Below, piece by piece: positions 50,207 to 58,897 of a stretch of DNA of 64,000 nucleotides. The stretch is taken from the NCBI GenBank assembly GCA_031280685.1, contig JAITGM010000041.1:1-64000 (forward strand), given 5' to 3'. A model generated the notes under the pieces. It was given only the letters and a program-made list of their open reading frames with translations. It did not search any database and was not told the DNA's origin. A program made the position numbers and the translations under genes. Every line of letters starts with the position of its first letter. Within the stretch, counting starts at the first letter, position 1. Source of the DNA: Christensenellaceae bacterium. GTDB taxonomy: Bacteria > Bacillota > Clostridia > Christensenellales > UBA1750.

Positions 50207-51178
50207 TTATTGCAGCCTTCCCGCCAAGCAAATCCAATCCTTCCGCTCCTGTTCGGCCAGCAGGCGCAGGCCAGCGCCCTCCATCGCCGCGAGAATCTCG
50301 TTTCGTCTTTCGGAGATGATGCCCGAGCAGATGAAGACGCCCCCCTTTTCCAACAGCCCTGGCACGATGGGCATCAGCGGAAGGAGCACCCCGGCTACGA
50401 TGTTCGCCACCACGATATTCGGCTTCCCGCCAAAGACCGAGAGGTCAAAGGCCTCATCCAGAACGTTTCCGGTTAGAAACCGGGCCCTTTCGGGGGCCAG
50501 GCCGTTGCTTTCCAGATTGATGCGGCAGATCGCCTCCGCGTTCGGATCAATGTCGATGCCGACCGCCTCGCTCGCGCCCAAGAGCAGCGCCCCAATCGAA
50601 AGGATTCCGCTGCCGCAGCCCAGATCGGCGACCCTCTCGCCCCCCTTGATGAACTCCTCCAGCATGGCGAGGGAAAGCTGCGTGGTTTCGTGCGTGCCCG
50701 TGCCAAAGACCATGCCCGGATCCATATTCAAAATTGCCCTGCCCTCCGGGTTTTCGTCAAGCTCTTCCCAGGAGGGCTTGATCAGCAGCTTTTTCCCAAT
50801 CGGCGTCGGCCTGTAATAGCGCTTCCAGTTATTGGCCCAATCCTCTTCGCGCACGGGATCCACTTCGATGCGCATCGGCCCCGGATCTATTCCCACGATA
50901 CGGCGGCGCAGCTCTTCCGCCGCCAGCCTGATCTGCGCGAGCTGCCTTTCGCCCACCTTGTCTCGCGCCAAATAGACGCGCACGCAGGGCCTTCTCGCGT
51001 CCAGCACCTCCGAAGCCTCCACATAGTCCCAATGGGCGGCGCTTTCATCCAAAAAACGCTGAACGGTTTCCGCGCTCTCGATGATCTCATACTGCGCAAG
51101 CCCGAGCTCGCTCAGGGCGTTGCCCACCAACTCCAGCGCCTCCTCGGCGGCGTAAATCGTCACACGGTTTAAGTCCAT
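50207..51178 (-). CDS. prmA: Ribosomal protein L11 methyltransferase
   Basis: 323 residues from ATG 51178 (GAGGGGAAGG upstream). WANNWKRYYRPTPIGKKLLIKPSW and PGMVFGTGTHETTQLSLAML are typical PrmA signatures, and VADLGCGSGILSIGALLLGA is the AdoMet motif. Trimethylates L11. Close upstream of DUF4180 in the same direction. Confidence 0.95.
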   Translation of the reverse strand: MDLNRVTIYAAEEALELVGNALSELGLAQYEIIESAETVQRFLDESAAHWDYVEASEVLDARRPCVRVYLARDKVGERQLAQIRLAAEELRRRIVGIDPGPMRIEVDPVREEDWANNWKRYYRPTPIGKKLLIKPSWEELDENPEGRAILNMDPGMVFGTGTHETTQLSLAMLEEFIKGGERVADLGCGSGILSIGALLLGASEAVGIDIDPNAEAICRINLESNGLAPERARFLTGNVLDEAFDLSVFGGKPNIVVANIVAGVLLPLMPIVPGLLEKGGVFICSGIISERRNEILAAMEGAGLRLLAEQERKDWICLAGRLQ

Positions 51179-51189
51179 TTGCCTTCCCC

Positions 51190-51588
51190 TCACTCTTGCA
51201 GGGCGTGGAGCCTGCTCAGCGCCTCTTCCCTGTCGTTCAGGAAGAGAATCCGCCCGCCCTTGTTGCTCTCATAGATGAAGTCGCGCAGGGCCTTGCTCCC
51301 ATAGCCCGAAAAATCGCCCAGAATGCAGAGCGCAAGGCGATAATTAACGAACTTTTGCAGAACTTCCCCCGCAAGGCCGGTTCTTAGGTCGAAAAAGGCT
51401 TCCGCAATGGCGCTTTTTGGCAAAATCAAGGCTCTTGCGCCAAACTCGTAGCGGGCATTGACCAGCAAATCCAGAGCGTCCTGCGCGGAGGAAACGCAAA
51501 CGCCCTCCCCTTCCCAAACCGCGACGATGGAATCGCCCCTCTCCTCCTTGCTGAACGGCATTTCGCTCCCCATCCTTTCCATGTGCAT
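51190..51588 (-). CDS. DUF4180 domain-containing protein
   Basis: 132 residues. The core (GVCVSSAQDALDLLVNARYEFGARALILPKSAIAEAFFDLRTGLAGEVLQKFVNYRLALCILGDFSGY) matches DUF4180. Function unknown. Its start codon abuts the stop of the FAD dehydrogenase gene upstream, so it is co-transcribed with it and prmA. Confidence 0.88.
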   Translation of the reverse strand: MHMERMGSEMPFSKEERGDSIVAVWEGEGVCVSSAQDALDLLVNARYEFGARALILPKSAIAEAFFDLRTGLAGEVLQKFVNYRLALCILGDFSGYGSKALRDFIYESNKGGRILFLNDREEALSRLHALQE

Positions 51589-53205
51589 TTAATCTCCTCT
51601 CAATGGCGGCGCTTGGCCCGCCTCCAGCAGGGCGATCGCGCAGCGCGCTCCGTCCGCCGCGGCCGAGAGAATCCCTCCCGCGTAGCCCGCGCCCTCGCCG
51701 CAGGGGTAAAGGCCCAAAATACTGCCCTGCAGGCTGTTTTTATCGCGCGGAATGCGCAGCGGCGAGGAGGATCTCGTTTCCACGCCCATCAAAACCGACT
51801 CGTGGTCTGTAAAGCCCCGCACACGCCTGGCGAACTGTGGCAGCGCCTGGCGGATGGACTCCGCCGCAAAACCCGGCAGGCAGGCGCGCAAATCGGCCGG
51901 CGTAACGCCCGGGGCGAAGCTGGGCCGCAGCGCGCCCAGGGCGCGGCTCGCCCGCCCCGCAAGGAAGTCCTCCATCCGCTGCGCCGGGGCGCGAAAGCGC
52001 CCTCCGCCCAGTTCGAAGGCCTTTTTTTCGAATTGCCGTTGAAACTCGATGCCGGCCAGCGGGCCCTCCCCGCCAAAATCGCCGGGTTCCACCGAGCACA
52101 GCAGCGCGCTGTTGGCATTTTCGCCGTCGCGCGCAAAGGCGCTCATGCCGTTGATGTTGAGCAGGCCCTCCTCCGAGCTGGCGGCCAGAACCCGTCCGCC
52201 CGGGCACATGCAAAAGCTGTAGACCGATCGGCCATTGGGCAAATGGCAACTCAGCTTGTATTCGGCGGCGCCCAGCGCCGGGTGCCCGGCAAACTCGCCG
52301 TACTGCGCCCTGTCGATCAGCGCCTGCGGGTGCTCGATGCGCAGGCCGATCGAAAAGGCCTTTTGCTCCATGCGCAGCCCACTCTCGGCCAGCATGGCGA
52401 AGGTATCGCGCGCGCTGTGGCCAATACAAAGCAAAAGCGCCTCGCAGGGCAATTCTTCCTGCCCGTTTTCCCCCTCGGCCCGCAGGGCCCGGAGCCGTCC
52501 CGCCCCTTGCACAAGGCCAGTCAGCTTCGTGCCGAAGCGAATCTCCCCGCCCAGCGCAAGAATTCTCTCGCGCAGGCCCTTGAGCATTTTGGGCAAAAAG
52601 TCCGTGCCTATGTGCGGCTTAGCAGCGTAAAGAATCTCTTCCGGCGCACCCGCCTTCACAAATTCATCTAAAATAAAGGGAATATACGGGCTTTTGATGC
52701 CGGTCGTCAACTTCCCGTCCGAAAAGGTGCCCGCGCCGCCCTCGCCAAACAGCACATTCGAGGAGGGATCCAGCCTGCCGCTGGCAAAAAAGTCCGCCAC
52801 GTCCGCCTGGCGCCGCTCCACAGGCCTTCCCCGCTCGATGAGGAGAGGGCGCGCCCCGGCCTTTGCGAGAATCAGCGCGGCGAGCAGCCCCGCGGGCCCC
52901 GCGCCGACCACCACCGGGCGCAGACGGCCCCTTGGCGCCTCGGGCAGGGCAGGCATTTTAGGCGGCGCATGGAGTTCCATGCCAGCCTGGCGCGCCAGCG
53001 GCTCCTCGGCCGCCTCGTCCTCCAGGCCCACGAGCAAGTGAAAGACGAAGTGAATCTCGGCCTTATCGCGGGCATCGACGCTCTTTTTCAGCACCCGCAA
53101 TTCCTTCACCGCCAAAGGCTCGATCTGCAGCCTGCGGCAAGCCAGGTTGAGCAGGGTTTGCATCTCGTGCGCCAACGGAACCCGCAGGTTTTGCAGTAGG
53201 ATCAA
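51589..53205 (-). CDS. FAD-dependent dehydrogenase (COG2509 type)
   Basis: 538 residues with TTG 53205 as the likely start (8 bases after AAGG); the GTG at 53211 is an alternative. The N-terminal ~90 residues form a small ferredoxin-like domain, then the FAD motif VVGAGPAGLLAALILAKAGARPLLIERG and, later, GGAGTFSDGKLTTGIKSP and GYAGGILSAAADG. Family of uncharacterised NAD(FAD)-utilising dehydrogenases common in Clostridia; substrate unknown. Confidence 0.9.
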   Translation of the reverse strand: MILLQNLRVPLAHEMQTLLNLACRRLQIEPLAVKELRVLKKSVDARDKAEIHFVFHLLVGLEDEAAEEPLARQAGMELHAPPKMPALPEAPRGRLRPVVVGAGPAGLLAALILAKAGARPLLIERGRPVERRQADVADFFASGRLDPSSNVLFGEGGAGTFSDGKLTTGIKSPYIPFILDEFVKAGAPEEILYAAKPHIGTDFLPKMLKGLRERILALGGEIRFGTKLTGLVQGAGRLRALRAEGENGQEELPCEALLLCIGHSARDTFAMLAESGLRMEQKAFSIGLRIEHPQALIDRAQYGEFAGHPALGAAEYKLSCHLPNGRSVYSFCMCPGGRVLAASSEEGLLNINGMSAFARDGENANSALLCSVEPGDFGGEGPLAGIEFQRQFEKKAFELGGGRFRAPAQRMEDFLAGRASRALGALRPSFAPGVTPADLRACLPGFAAESIRQALPQFARRVRGFTDHESVLMGVETRSSSPLRIPRDKNSLQGSILGLYPCGEGAGYAGGILSAAADGARCAIALLEAGQAPPLRGD

Positions 53206-53211
53206 GGCCAC

Positions 53212-53651
53212 ACCTTCTTTTTCGCGTTATTCTCTGACCGCCTTCGGCTTCGCGGAAGCGCGCTCCCCAAGGGTCGCGCGCCTGAACAAATCGCCTCGCT
53301 TCCGCTCGGCGGGAACGGGCGCGCTCGCTACCGCTCGCGCGCCAAGGGCGGGCGCCGCGCTGCGCGCGGCCGCCAGGCGCGGCTTTGCCGCGCCTGGCCC
53401 CGGAGGCTTGCCTCCGGGCCCGCCCACGAGGCCGCGAGCCGAACGGCTTCCCCTGGGGGCTTCGGCTTTCTTCCCGTTTGCGATCGAAAAACCGCCCCGC
53501 CCGCTTGAATCCCGCCCCGCGGGCGACGGTTTCGTAGGGAAAGGGCTGGCCTGCGGCGCTGCACGAGGCGAGACAAGCCACGACATACCCCTGGTGGAGC
53601 GCGAGGAGGCTGCCTCCTCGCCCGTGCTCCGTTGGGTTTTAGGTTTAAACC
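53212..53651. other. Intergenic region with repeat copy C
   Basis: No gene recognised; the overlapping ORFs in the track are GC-driven. Contains the inverted copy C of the cloverleaf-like repeat (53318-53424). Confidence 0.6.
53318..53424 (-). repeat. GC-rich multi-arm intergenic repeat, copy C (inverted)
   Basis: On the + strand, a leading hairpin GGCGCGC...GCGCGCC, then outer stem GGGCGGGC / GCCCGCCC enclosing GCCGCGC-TGC-GCGCGGC, CCAGGCGCGGC-TTT-GCCGCGCCTGG and CCGGAGGC-TT-GCCTCCGG. All three arms are perfect and compensatory relative to copy A. Confidence 0.88.
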
Positions 53652-54116
53652 CTAGTCAGGCCGCTTCCCACCGATCTTTCCAAACAGCTCAAAGCCAGCC
53701 TTCTGCGCGGTCCGCAGAGAAGCCCTGTTCTTTTTATCGCAAAGATAGATGAGGATCTCCTCCGGCAGGTCGCGGCAAAGGGCGCGCAGCGCCTGCCCGG
53801 CCAGCCCTCGCCCGCGAAAGGCGGGCTCGGTTTCCACGGTCAAAAGCCTGACCCCGAAGCGTTCCTTGCCCGCCACGGCCCAGCTCACGATCCTTCCCTC
53901 GCGCTCGATCCCGCGAAACTCGCCCTCCGGCACCCGCAGCGCGCCCAGGATGAAGCGCCCGCCGGGCGAAGAAAGGCAGTCTTCCTCGGGCAGAAGCATC
54001 GTTTCGCCAGGCAGCAGCGCGAGGATGGCGCCGGGCCGCGCCAAGTCGCGGGTGAAGGCGCGCTCCTCTCCCAAATAAGCCCGAAAGAAGGCGAGCGCCT
54101 CGCTTTCGCCGCGCAT
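53652..54116 (-). CDS. GNAT-family N-acetyltransferase
   Basis: 154 residues. The acetyl-CoA loop VETEPAFRGRGLAGQALRALCRDLP and the C-terminal NRASLRTAQKAGFELFGKIGG are the GNAT motifs A and B. Substrate unknown. Divergent from the helicase gene across a short promoter region. Confidence 0.92.
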   Translation of the reverse strand: MRGESEALAFFRAYLGEERAFTRDLARPGAILALLPGETMLLPEEDCLSSPGGRFILGALRVPEGEFRGIEREGRIVSWAVAGKERFGVRLLTVETEPAFRGRGLAGQALRALCRDLPEEILIYLCDKKNRASLRTAQKAGFELFGKIGGKRPD

Positions 54117-54133
54117 TACCCCGCCTCCTCGCT

Positions 54134-54162
54134 TTGACAGGCCCTTTCGCCCTTGCTATACT
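54134..54162 (+). promoter_or_regulatory. Sigma-A-type promoter of the helicase gene
   Basis: Perfect TTGACA, 17-base spacer, TATACT. The -10 is part of the palindrome TGCTATACT...AGTATAGCA (54154-54177), so an opposed -10 faces the GNAT gene. Confidence 0.85.
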
Positions 54163-54209
54163 CCCCATAGTATAGCAGTTTTTCGCGGGCTTTGGAAGGA
54201 GGCTGCTCC

Positions 54210-56507
54210 ATGCGGGTTTTTCGCGTCGCGGCGCGCGCCCTGGTCGAGGAAGTTTTGCGTAGGGGCGATCTGCAGGCCGGCGGCTCGGTCTCGCGCCTGC
54301 TGCAAGGCGCGGAAGGCCATCGCCTGCTGCAGGCCGAGGGCGGCGCGCGCAATGAGGTCGCCCTGGTCTTGACTATCGCGCGCCCCGACCTGAGCCTGAC
54401 CATCCACGGCCGGATCGACAGGCTTTGGGAAAGTCCGCCCTGCATCGAGGAGATCAAGACGACGGGCCTTCCCCCCTCCTTGATCGGCGAGGAGGACTTC
54501 CCCCCGCACTGGGCGCAGGCCTTCGTTTACGGCTACATCTACGCGTCGCAAAACGGCCTTTCATCCATCGCCATTCGGCTGACGTATTTAAACCCGCAAA
54601 GCGGCGAGCGCCTTTCCTTCACGAAAGAAAAGGCCCTTTCGGAGCTTTCGGCCTTCTTTTCCTCGCTCGTCGAGCCCTATCTCGCCTTCCTTCGGGCTGG
54701 CATCCACCACCAAAGCCTGCTGGCAGGCGAAATCGCCGCGCTGCGCTTCCCCTTTCCCTCGCTGCGCAAGGGCCAGGCCGATCTAATGCAGGCGGCCGCC
54801 CGCTGCCTCCAGGGCGGGGGCCGCCTGCTGGCCGAGGCGCCGACCGGCATCGGCAAGACGCTCTCTTTGCTCTTCCCCACGCTGCAGGCCCTTGGCAGGG
54901 GTGAGGTCAACCGCATCTTTTACCTCAGCGCCCGGGGCACGGGCAAGGCGGCCGCGCTCGACTGCCTTTGCGGACTTGGGCTAAACAACCTGCGCGCCAT
55001 AGAGCTTGCCGCAAAGGAAAAGCTCTGCCCCTTTGCCCGCAGCTACTGCGAGAACGGCGCCTGCCCAAACGCCAAGGGTTATTACGATCGCCTGCCGGAG
55101 GCCCTCGCCTGGGTTTTGAGGCAAAAAAGCCCCTACACGATGGAGCTTTTGCAAAAAACCGCGTTGGAGCACTCCCTTTGCCCGCACGAGTTCAGCCTGG
55201 ATCTCTCGCTGCACTGCGAGATCCTCATCGGGGACTATAACTACGCATTCGACCCCCGCGCGCGGCTGCAGCGCTTCTTTGGCGGTGGCAGAAGGCAGCA
55301 GGCCCTGCTGATTGACGAAGCGCACAACCTGCCCGCGCGCAGCCGCGAGATGTTCTCGGCCGAGATCGGCTCCGCCCTCTTCGCCCCGCTGGAAAGGGCG
55401 GCCAAGGGCGCCAAGAACAGCCCCGGCGCGGCGGAGCTCGCAGCCTTTTTGCGCGAGGTCAAGGCCTGCTTTGCGCAGGAAGACAAGCCAAGCCCTTTCT
55501 TCGAGATGGAGCCGCCGCCCTTCTTAGAGGCCTTGCAAGCGCTCTTCCCCCGGATCAACGAAGAAAACTTCAGCGCCGAGATCGAGCCGCTGCGCGAATG
55601 CTTTTGGGCCGCCGAAGCCTTCCTGCGCTGCGCTGGCGAAGGCTTTAAGAACAGCCTCGCCCTCTATTCGGGCGAGGGCCGCAGTTGGTCCGTGCGGCTT
55701 TTGTGCCTGGATGCCTCCCCGATGCTCGAGGAGATTTACAAAAAGGCCAAGAGCGTCGTGCTCTTTTCGGCCACGCTGTCCCCTTCGCCCTTCTATGCCC
55801 GGCTTTGCGGCCTTCCGGGCGCCGAAACCCTCGCCCTTCCCTCGCCCTTCCCGGCCGAAAACCTGCGCTGCCTGCATCTGCCGCTCGAGATGCGCTACTC
55901 GCGGCGCGAAGGCGGCTACGCCCCCGCGGCCGACGCGGCCGCGGCCTTCGTAAAGACAAAAAAGCGCGGAAATTTCCTCGTCTTCTGCCCTTCTTTCGCC
56001 TATATGCAGCGCTTCCAGATCGAGCTGATGCTGCGGCTGTCCGGCGCAAAGCTCTTCGCGCAGAAACAGGGCATGGGCGAAGCCGAGCGCGCAGCCTTCC
56101 TCGCGCGCTTCAGCGCGCAAAGCGAAGGGCTGCAAGTCGGCCTTGCGGTGCTGGGCGGCGTCTTCGCCGAAGCCATTGATCTGCCCGGCGAGCGCCTCAG
56201 CGGCGCCGTGCTCCTGGGCGTGGGCCTGCCGCAAATCGCCCCCGAAAACGAGGCCCTTCGCTGGTTTTTTGACGAGCGCGCCGAGGACGGCTTCGCCTAC
56301 GCCTACGTCTACCCCGGCCTCACCCGGGTTTTGCAGGCAGCGGGCCGCGTCATCCGCGGCGAAGACGACCGCGGCGCGCTGCTGCTCATCGATGAGCGCT
56401 ACGGCCGGCCGCCCTACCCCGACTTGCTGCCGCCAGCCTGGAATCCCCTCCCCGTAGACGGCCCGAAGGCCATCGCGGAAGCCCTCGAGGGCTTCTGGGA
56501 GGAATAG
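54210..56507 (+). CDS. PD-(D/E)XK nuclease fused to an XPD/DinG-type Fe-S helicase
   Basis: 765 residues from ATG 54210 (GGAAGGAGG upstream). N-terminal ~200 residues carry a RecB/Cas4-like nuclease core (TIHGRIDRLW ... CIEEIKTT ... HWAQAFVYGYIYA). The helicase follows: Walker A EAPTGIGKTLSLL, a Cys cluster (CPFARSYCENGACP ... LCPHEF) for a 4Fe-4S, DEAH box IDEAHNLP, and motif VI QAAGRVIR. Probably repairs or resects DNA ends. The nuclease and helicase in one chain is a recurrent clostridial arrangement. Confidence 0.92.
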   Translation: MRVFRVAARALVEEVLRRGDLQAGGSVSRLLQGAEGHRLLQAEGGARNEVALVLTIARPDLSLTIHGRIDRLWESPPCIEEIKTTGLPPSLIGEEDFPPHWAQAFVYGYIYASQNGLSSIAIRLTYLNPQSGERLSFTKEKALSELSAFFSSLVEPYLAFLRAGIHHQSLLAGEIAALRFPFPSLRKGQADLMQAAARCLQGGGRLLAEAPTGIGKTLSLLFPTLQALGRGEVNRIFYLSARGTGKAAALDCLCGLGLNNLRAIELAAKEKLCPFARSYCENGACPNAKGYYDRLPEALAWVLRQKSPYTMELLQKTALEHSLCPHEFSLDLSLHCEILIGDYNYAFDPRARLQRFFGGGRRQQALLIDEAHNLPARSREMFSAEIGSALFAPLERAAKGAKNSPGAAELAAFLREVKACFAQEDKPSPFFEMEPPPFLEALQALFPRINEENFSAEIEPLRECFWAAEAFLRCAGEGFKNSLALYSGEGRSWSVRLLCLDASPMLEEIYKKAKSVVLFSATLSPSPFYARLCGLPGAETLALPSPFPAENLRCLHLPLEMRYSRREGGYAPAADAAAAFVKTKKRGNFLVFCPSFAYMQRFQIELMLRLSGAKLFAQKQGMGEAERAAFLARFSAQSEGLQVGLAVLGGVFAEAIDLPGERLSGAVLLGVGLPQIAPENEALRWFFDERAEDGFAYAYVYPGLTRVLQAAGRVIRGEDDRGALLLIDERYGRPPYPDLLPPAWNPLPVDGPKAIAEALEGFWEE

Positions 56508-56585
56508 CCCCTTCTTTATTCCGCCCCCTTATATCGCTTGCTCCCTTTTTTTGCGTCATCGCGCTTCCCTTCGCCGCCCCTTCCC

Positions 56586-56688
56586 CGTCATTGCGAGGAA
56601 ACCGAAGCAATCCGGCATGCTTCCTTGTATGATGGAGGTATGATGGAGGATTTTGGATTACTCCGTCGCTTCCCTCCTCGCAACGACG
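56586..56688 (+). repeat. CGTCATTGCGAG-type palindromic repeat, copy E1
   Basis: Begins CGTCATTGCGAGG...GCAATCC and ends GGATTACTCC...CCTCGCAACGACG, a nested inverted repeat of the MITE-like intergenic type. Copies E2 and E3 occur at 58806 and 63094. Confidence 0.85.
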
Positions 56689-56839
56689 ACGAAGGCGAAG
56701 CCAGCGCCCCAGCCTTCCCACGCACCTCAAAGGCCGGCCGACAGCGCGGCCTTCACTGCCCCATAGCGGCAGGCGGCGCAAGGGCGCGGAACTGGCCACT
56801 TAGCGCGCGAGTGCAGGCGAGTACGCCGCATACCAGAAA

Positions 56840-56874
56840 AGTGCGGAGGGAAGCTTTTCGCTTCCCTCCGCACT
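56840..56874. other. Perfect 15-bp hairpin
   Basis: AGTGCGGAGGGAAGC / GCTTCCCTCCGCACT around TTTTC. No T run, so Rho-independent termination is unlikely. Confidence 0.7.
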
Positions 56875-57024
56875 GGAGGAAGTCATGAACCTTCCTCGCT
56901 TTGGGGTGCGCCTAGCACGCCCGGCGCCCTCGTGAAAGCAGGCATCGCTCTCAGGAATGCCAACCCTCGCTCTTTCTCACATCACCTGAGCCTATTTAGG
57001 GCACTGCCCGGCACCGCGCCCGGA

Positions 57025-57477
57025 TTACACTTCCTCTTCATGGTCAGTCTCCTCTTCGGGGTCAGTCTCCTCTTCGGGGTCAGTTTCCTCTTCGGGGTCA
57101 GTTACGGCTGGGGGCTGGGGCAGGACCTTGCTCTCGGTTTCGCCGCTAAAGACGGGCGCGTAGCCCTCGACGGCGAAGTACGTCCACGGGAAGAACTGGA
57201 TATACTTCGTGTATACATAGCCCAGCAGTCCATGGCCGGCATCCACATAGGCCCAGGCACCGTCAAAGCCAAGGATGGTCAGCGAAGTGTGGCGCGGCAG
57301 CACCGTGATGACCTGAAAGCTCAGGCCGGAGCCCGTGCGCAGGTTCAGTCCGCGCGGCAGCACGAGCGCGTCGCCAGCATACTGGCTCACGGGGGTGGGC
57401 GGCGCAGCCGCAAATACGGGCGCGGCCAGGCTCAGGCACAGCAGAGCGCACAGGGCTAGGGCAAGAAGTTTTTTCAT
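57025..57477 (-). CDS. Secreted SH3-domain protein with acidic TDPEEE repeats
   Basis: 150 residues from ATG 57477 (MKKLLALALCALLCLSLAAPVFA signal peptide; GGGGAG upstream). A single bacterial SH3 domain follows (LNLRTGSGLSFQVITVLPRHTSLTILGFDGAWAYVDA), then an acidic C-terminal repeat TDPEEE x3 encoded by an 18-bp tandem. SH3b domains bind cell wall or protein ligands. The promoter region carries a G16 tract. Confidence 0.9.
   Translation of the reverse strand: MKKLLALALCALLCLSLAAPVFAAAPPTPVSQYAGDALVLPRGLNLRTGSGLSFQVITVLPRHTSLTILGFDGAWAYVDAGHGLLGYVYTKYIQFFPWTYFAVEGYAPVFSGETESKVLPQPPAVTDPEEETDPEEETDPEEETDHEEEV
57042..57095 (-). repeat. 18-bp in-frame tandem repeat
   Basis: Three nearly identical 18-base units (GGTCAGTCTCCTCTTCGG) encode the TDPEEE repeats. 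Copy number change would keep the frame. Confidence 0.9.
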
Positions 57478-57592
57478 GGAAGAAAACTCCCCTTTCCGCC
57501 TTTCGGCGTGTTTACTTATGAGGGGGATCCCCCTTCCCCGGCCGGGGCTTTGGCCTTGGCGGTAGCCATGCCTAAACCGACCAGTTTTAAAT

Positions 57593-57624
57593 ATCATAAC
57601 CTCCCCCCCCCCCCCCCCTGTCAA
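57593..57624 (-). promoter_or_regulatory. Poly-G promoter spacer (phase-variable candidate)
   Basis: Minus strand: TTGACA (57624-57619) immediately followed by 16 G (57618-57603), then AGGT and TATGAT (57598-57593). The spacer is 20 bases; 13 G would make it 17. It reads toward the SH3 gene. Confidence 0.65.
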
Positions 57625-57725
57625 GCATAAAATTCCCTCTTCTTCAAAAAAGATCTCTCGTTGGCGATTTCGAATCGAATTCTAGTGTTTTTTGTCGATC
57701 AAATTAGAGAATCCTTCCTTAGCGC

Positions 57726-57775
57726 CGCCCATCAAACGCCCCCGCCGGTTTGCCGGCGGGGGCGGTTGATGGGCG
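57726..57775 (-). terminator. Long hairpin after degV
   Basis: CGCCCATCAA.CGCCCCCGCCGG / CCGGCGGGGGCG.TTGATGGGCG with a 4-base loop. Very stable, but no T run follows; probably stops the ribosome-free transcript or blocks 3' decay. Confidence 0.55.
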
Positions 57776-57783
57776 GGGTGCGC

Positions 57784-58665
57784 TTAAGCCTTCATCACGG
57801 TGATGTAGCCCAGGGTTCCAGGGCCGCAGTGGCTCGAAATCGTGGCGCCCGCATGCGCCACGCGGACTTCACCGAAGTAGTTGAGGCTTTTCAGGGCTTC
57901 CTCGGCCCGCTTGATCTCGGGCGCGGCTTCTCCAAAGGTGTGCACGATGAAGACGCGCCCGGGCTCAAGGCTTTCGAGCCTGGCTTCGATGGTCTTGCGG
58001 CGGTAGATTTCAAGGCAGTGGGCAATGTCGCCGTGGAAGCGATCGCCCACCCGCATTTTGCCGCCGTTGACCTCTATCATGGGGTGAATCTTGAGCATGG
58101 AGCCAGCCAGGTAGGCCACCGAGCCGCAGCGCCCGCCCATGTGCAGGTACTCCAGGGTATCGACCACGAAGCTCGTGCGAATCCGCGGGGCGACCCCTTC
58201 GAGTTCGCGGGCGATTTCGGCCGCTCCCCAGCCCTCTTCGGCCAGCTTCAGGCCCCTGAGCAGCAGTTCGCCGCTGCCGGATGAAAGCTGCATCGAATCC
58301 ACGCAATGGACGCGGGCAGGGTCGATGCCAAGCGCCGCAAGCTCTCTCGCGGCCATCATCGCGTTTTGCAATGTCGATGAGAGGGCAGCCGAAATTCCGG
58401 TGTAAAGCACGGCGTCATAGCCGTCGTCGAAGGCCTTTTTGAAGGCCTCGTAAAACTCCAGCACGCTGGCAGCCGCCGTGTGCGGCAGCCGCTGGCTGGC
58501 CTGCGCGTAGCGGAACAGCTCGTCCGGCTGCAGATCGACGCCATCCAAACAATCCCTCTCGCCCAAAAAAACGTGCAAGGATAATACCGTAATATCATGG
58601 TCGCGCAAGAGGGTGCGGGGCAGGTCGCAAGTGCTGTCGGTCACGAATTTGACTCTTTTTTGCAA
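57784..58665 (-). CDS. DegV family fatty-acid-binding protein
   Basis: 293 residues from TTG 58665 (GGAGG 9 bases upstream); the track's start at 58764 lacks an RBS. KFVTDSTCDLP and TGISAALSSTLQNAMMAAREL are the DegV signatures. DegV proteins bind fatty acids and can act as FakB-type carriers for a fatty-acid kinase. No FakA gene nearby. Confidence 0.92.
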   Translation of the reverse strand: MQKRVKFVTDSTCDLPRTLLRDHDITVLSLHVFLGERDCLDGVDLQPDELFRYAQASQRLPHTAAASVLEFYEAFKKAFDDGYDAVLYTGISAALSSTLQNAMMAARELAALGIDPARVHCVDSMQLSSGSGELLLRGLKLAEEGWGAAEIARELEGVAPRIRTSFVVDTLEYLHMGGRCGSVAYLAGSMLKIHPMIEVNGGKMRVGDRFHGDIAHCLEIYRRKTIEARLESLEPGRVFIVHTFGEAAPEIKRAEEALKSLNYFGEVRVAHAGATISSHCGPGTLGYITVMKA

Positions 58666-58805
58666 GCGGGGTTCCTCCTTTCCGCTCCCCGATGATACTC
58701 TTTTTCCGTCGGCAATGCAAGGCGCGCCGCAGCCCACCGGGCTTTCGCGGGGGGCTGCCCTCAAGAGTGCGGGCCGGGCTAACTGCGCGGGCGGCCGCCC
58801 ATCGC

Positions 58806-58897
58806 CGTCATCCGCGGGGAGCGCGGCGGCGCGGCAATCCAGAGGGTCCCATCATAAAGGAAGTATGCTGGATTGCTTCGCTGCCCTCGCAATAACG
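58806..58897 (-). repeat. CGTCATTGCGAG-type palindromic repeat, copy E2
   Basis: GTCATCCGCGGG...GCAATCC at the left and GGATTGCTTCGC...CCTCGCAATAACG at the right. It occupies much of the 58666-59012 intergenic region, where I see no gene. Confidence 0.82.

Larger units (their letters stand above)
56508..57024. other. Intergenic region with palindromic repeat E1 and a perfect hairpin
   Basis: No gene recognised. Contains repeat E1 (56586-56688) and a 15-bp perfect hairpin at 56840-56874. Confidence 0.6.

Noticed and set aside
57042-57095. CRISPR-like short repeats
   Set aside because: Units are contiguous, 18 bp, in-frame coding repeats without spacers. No cas genes in the window.
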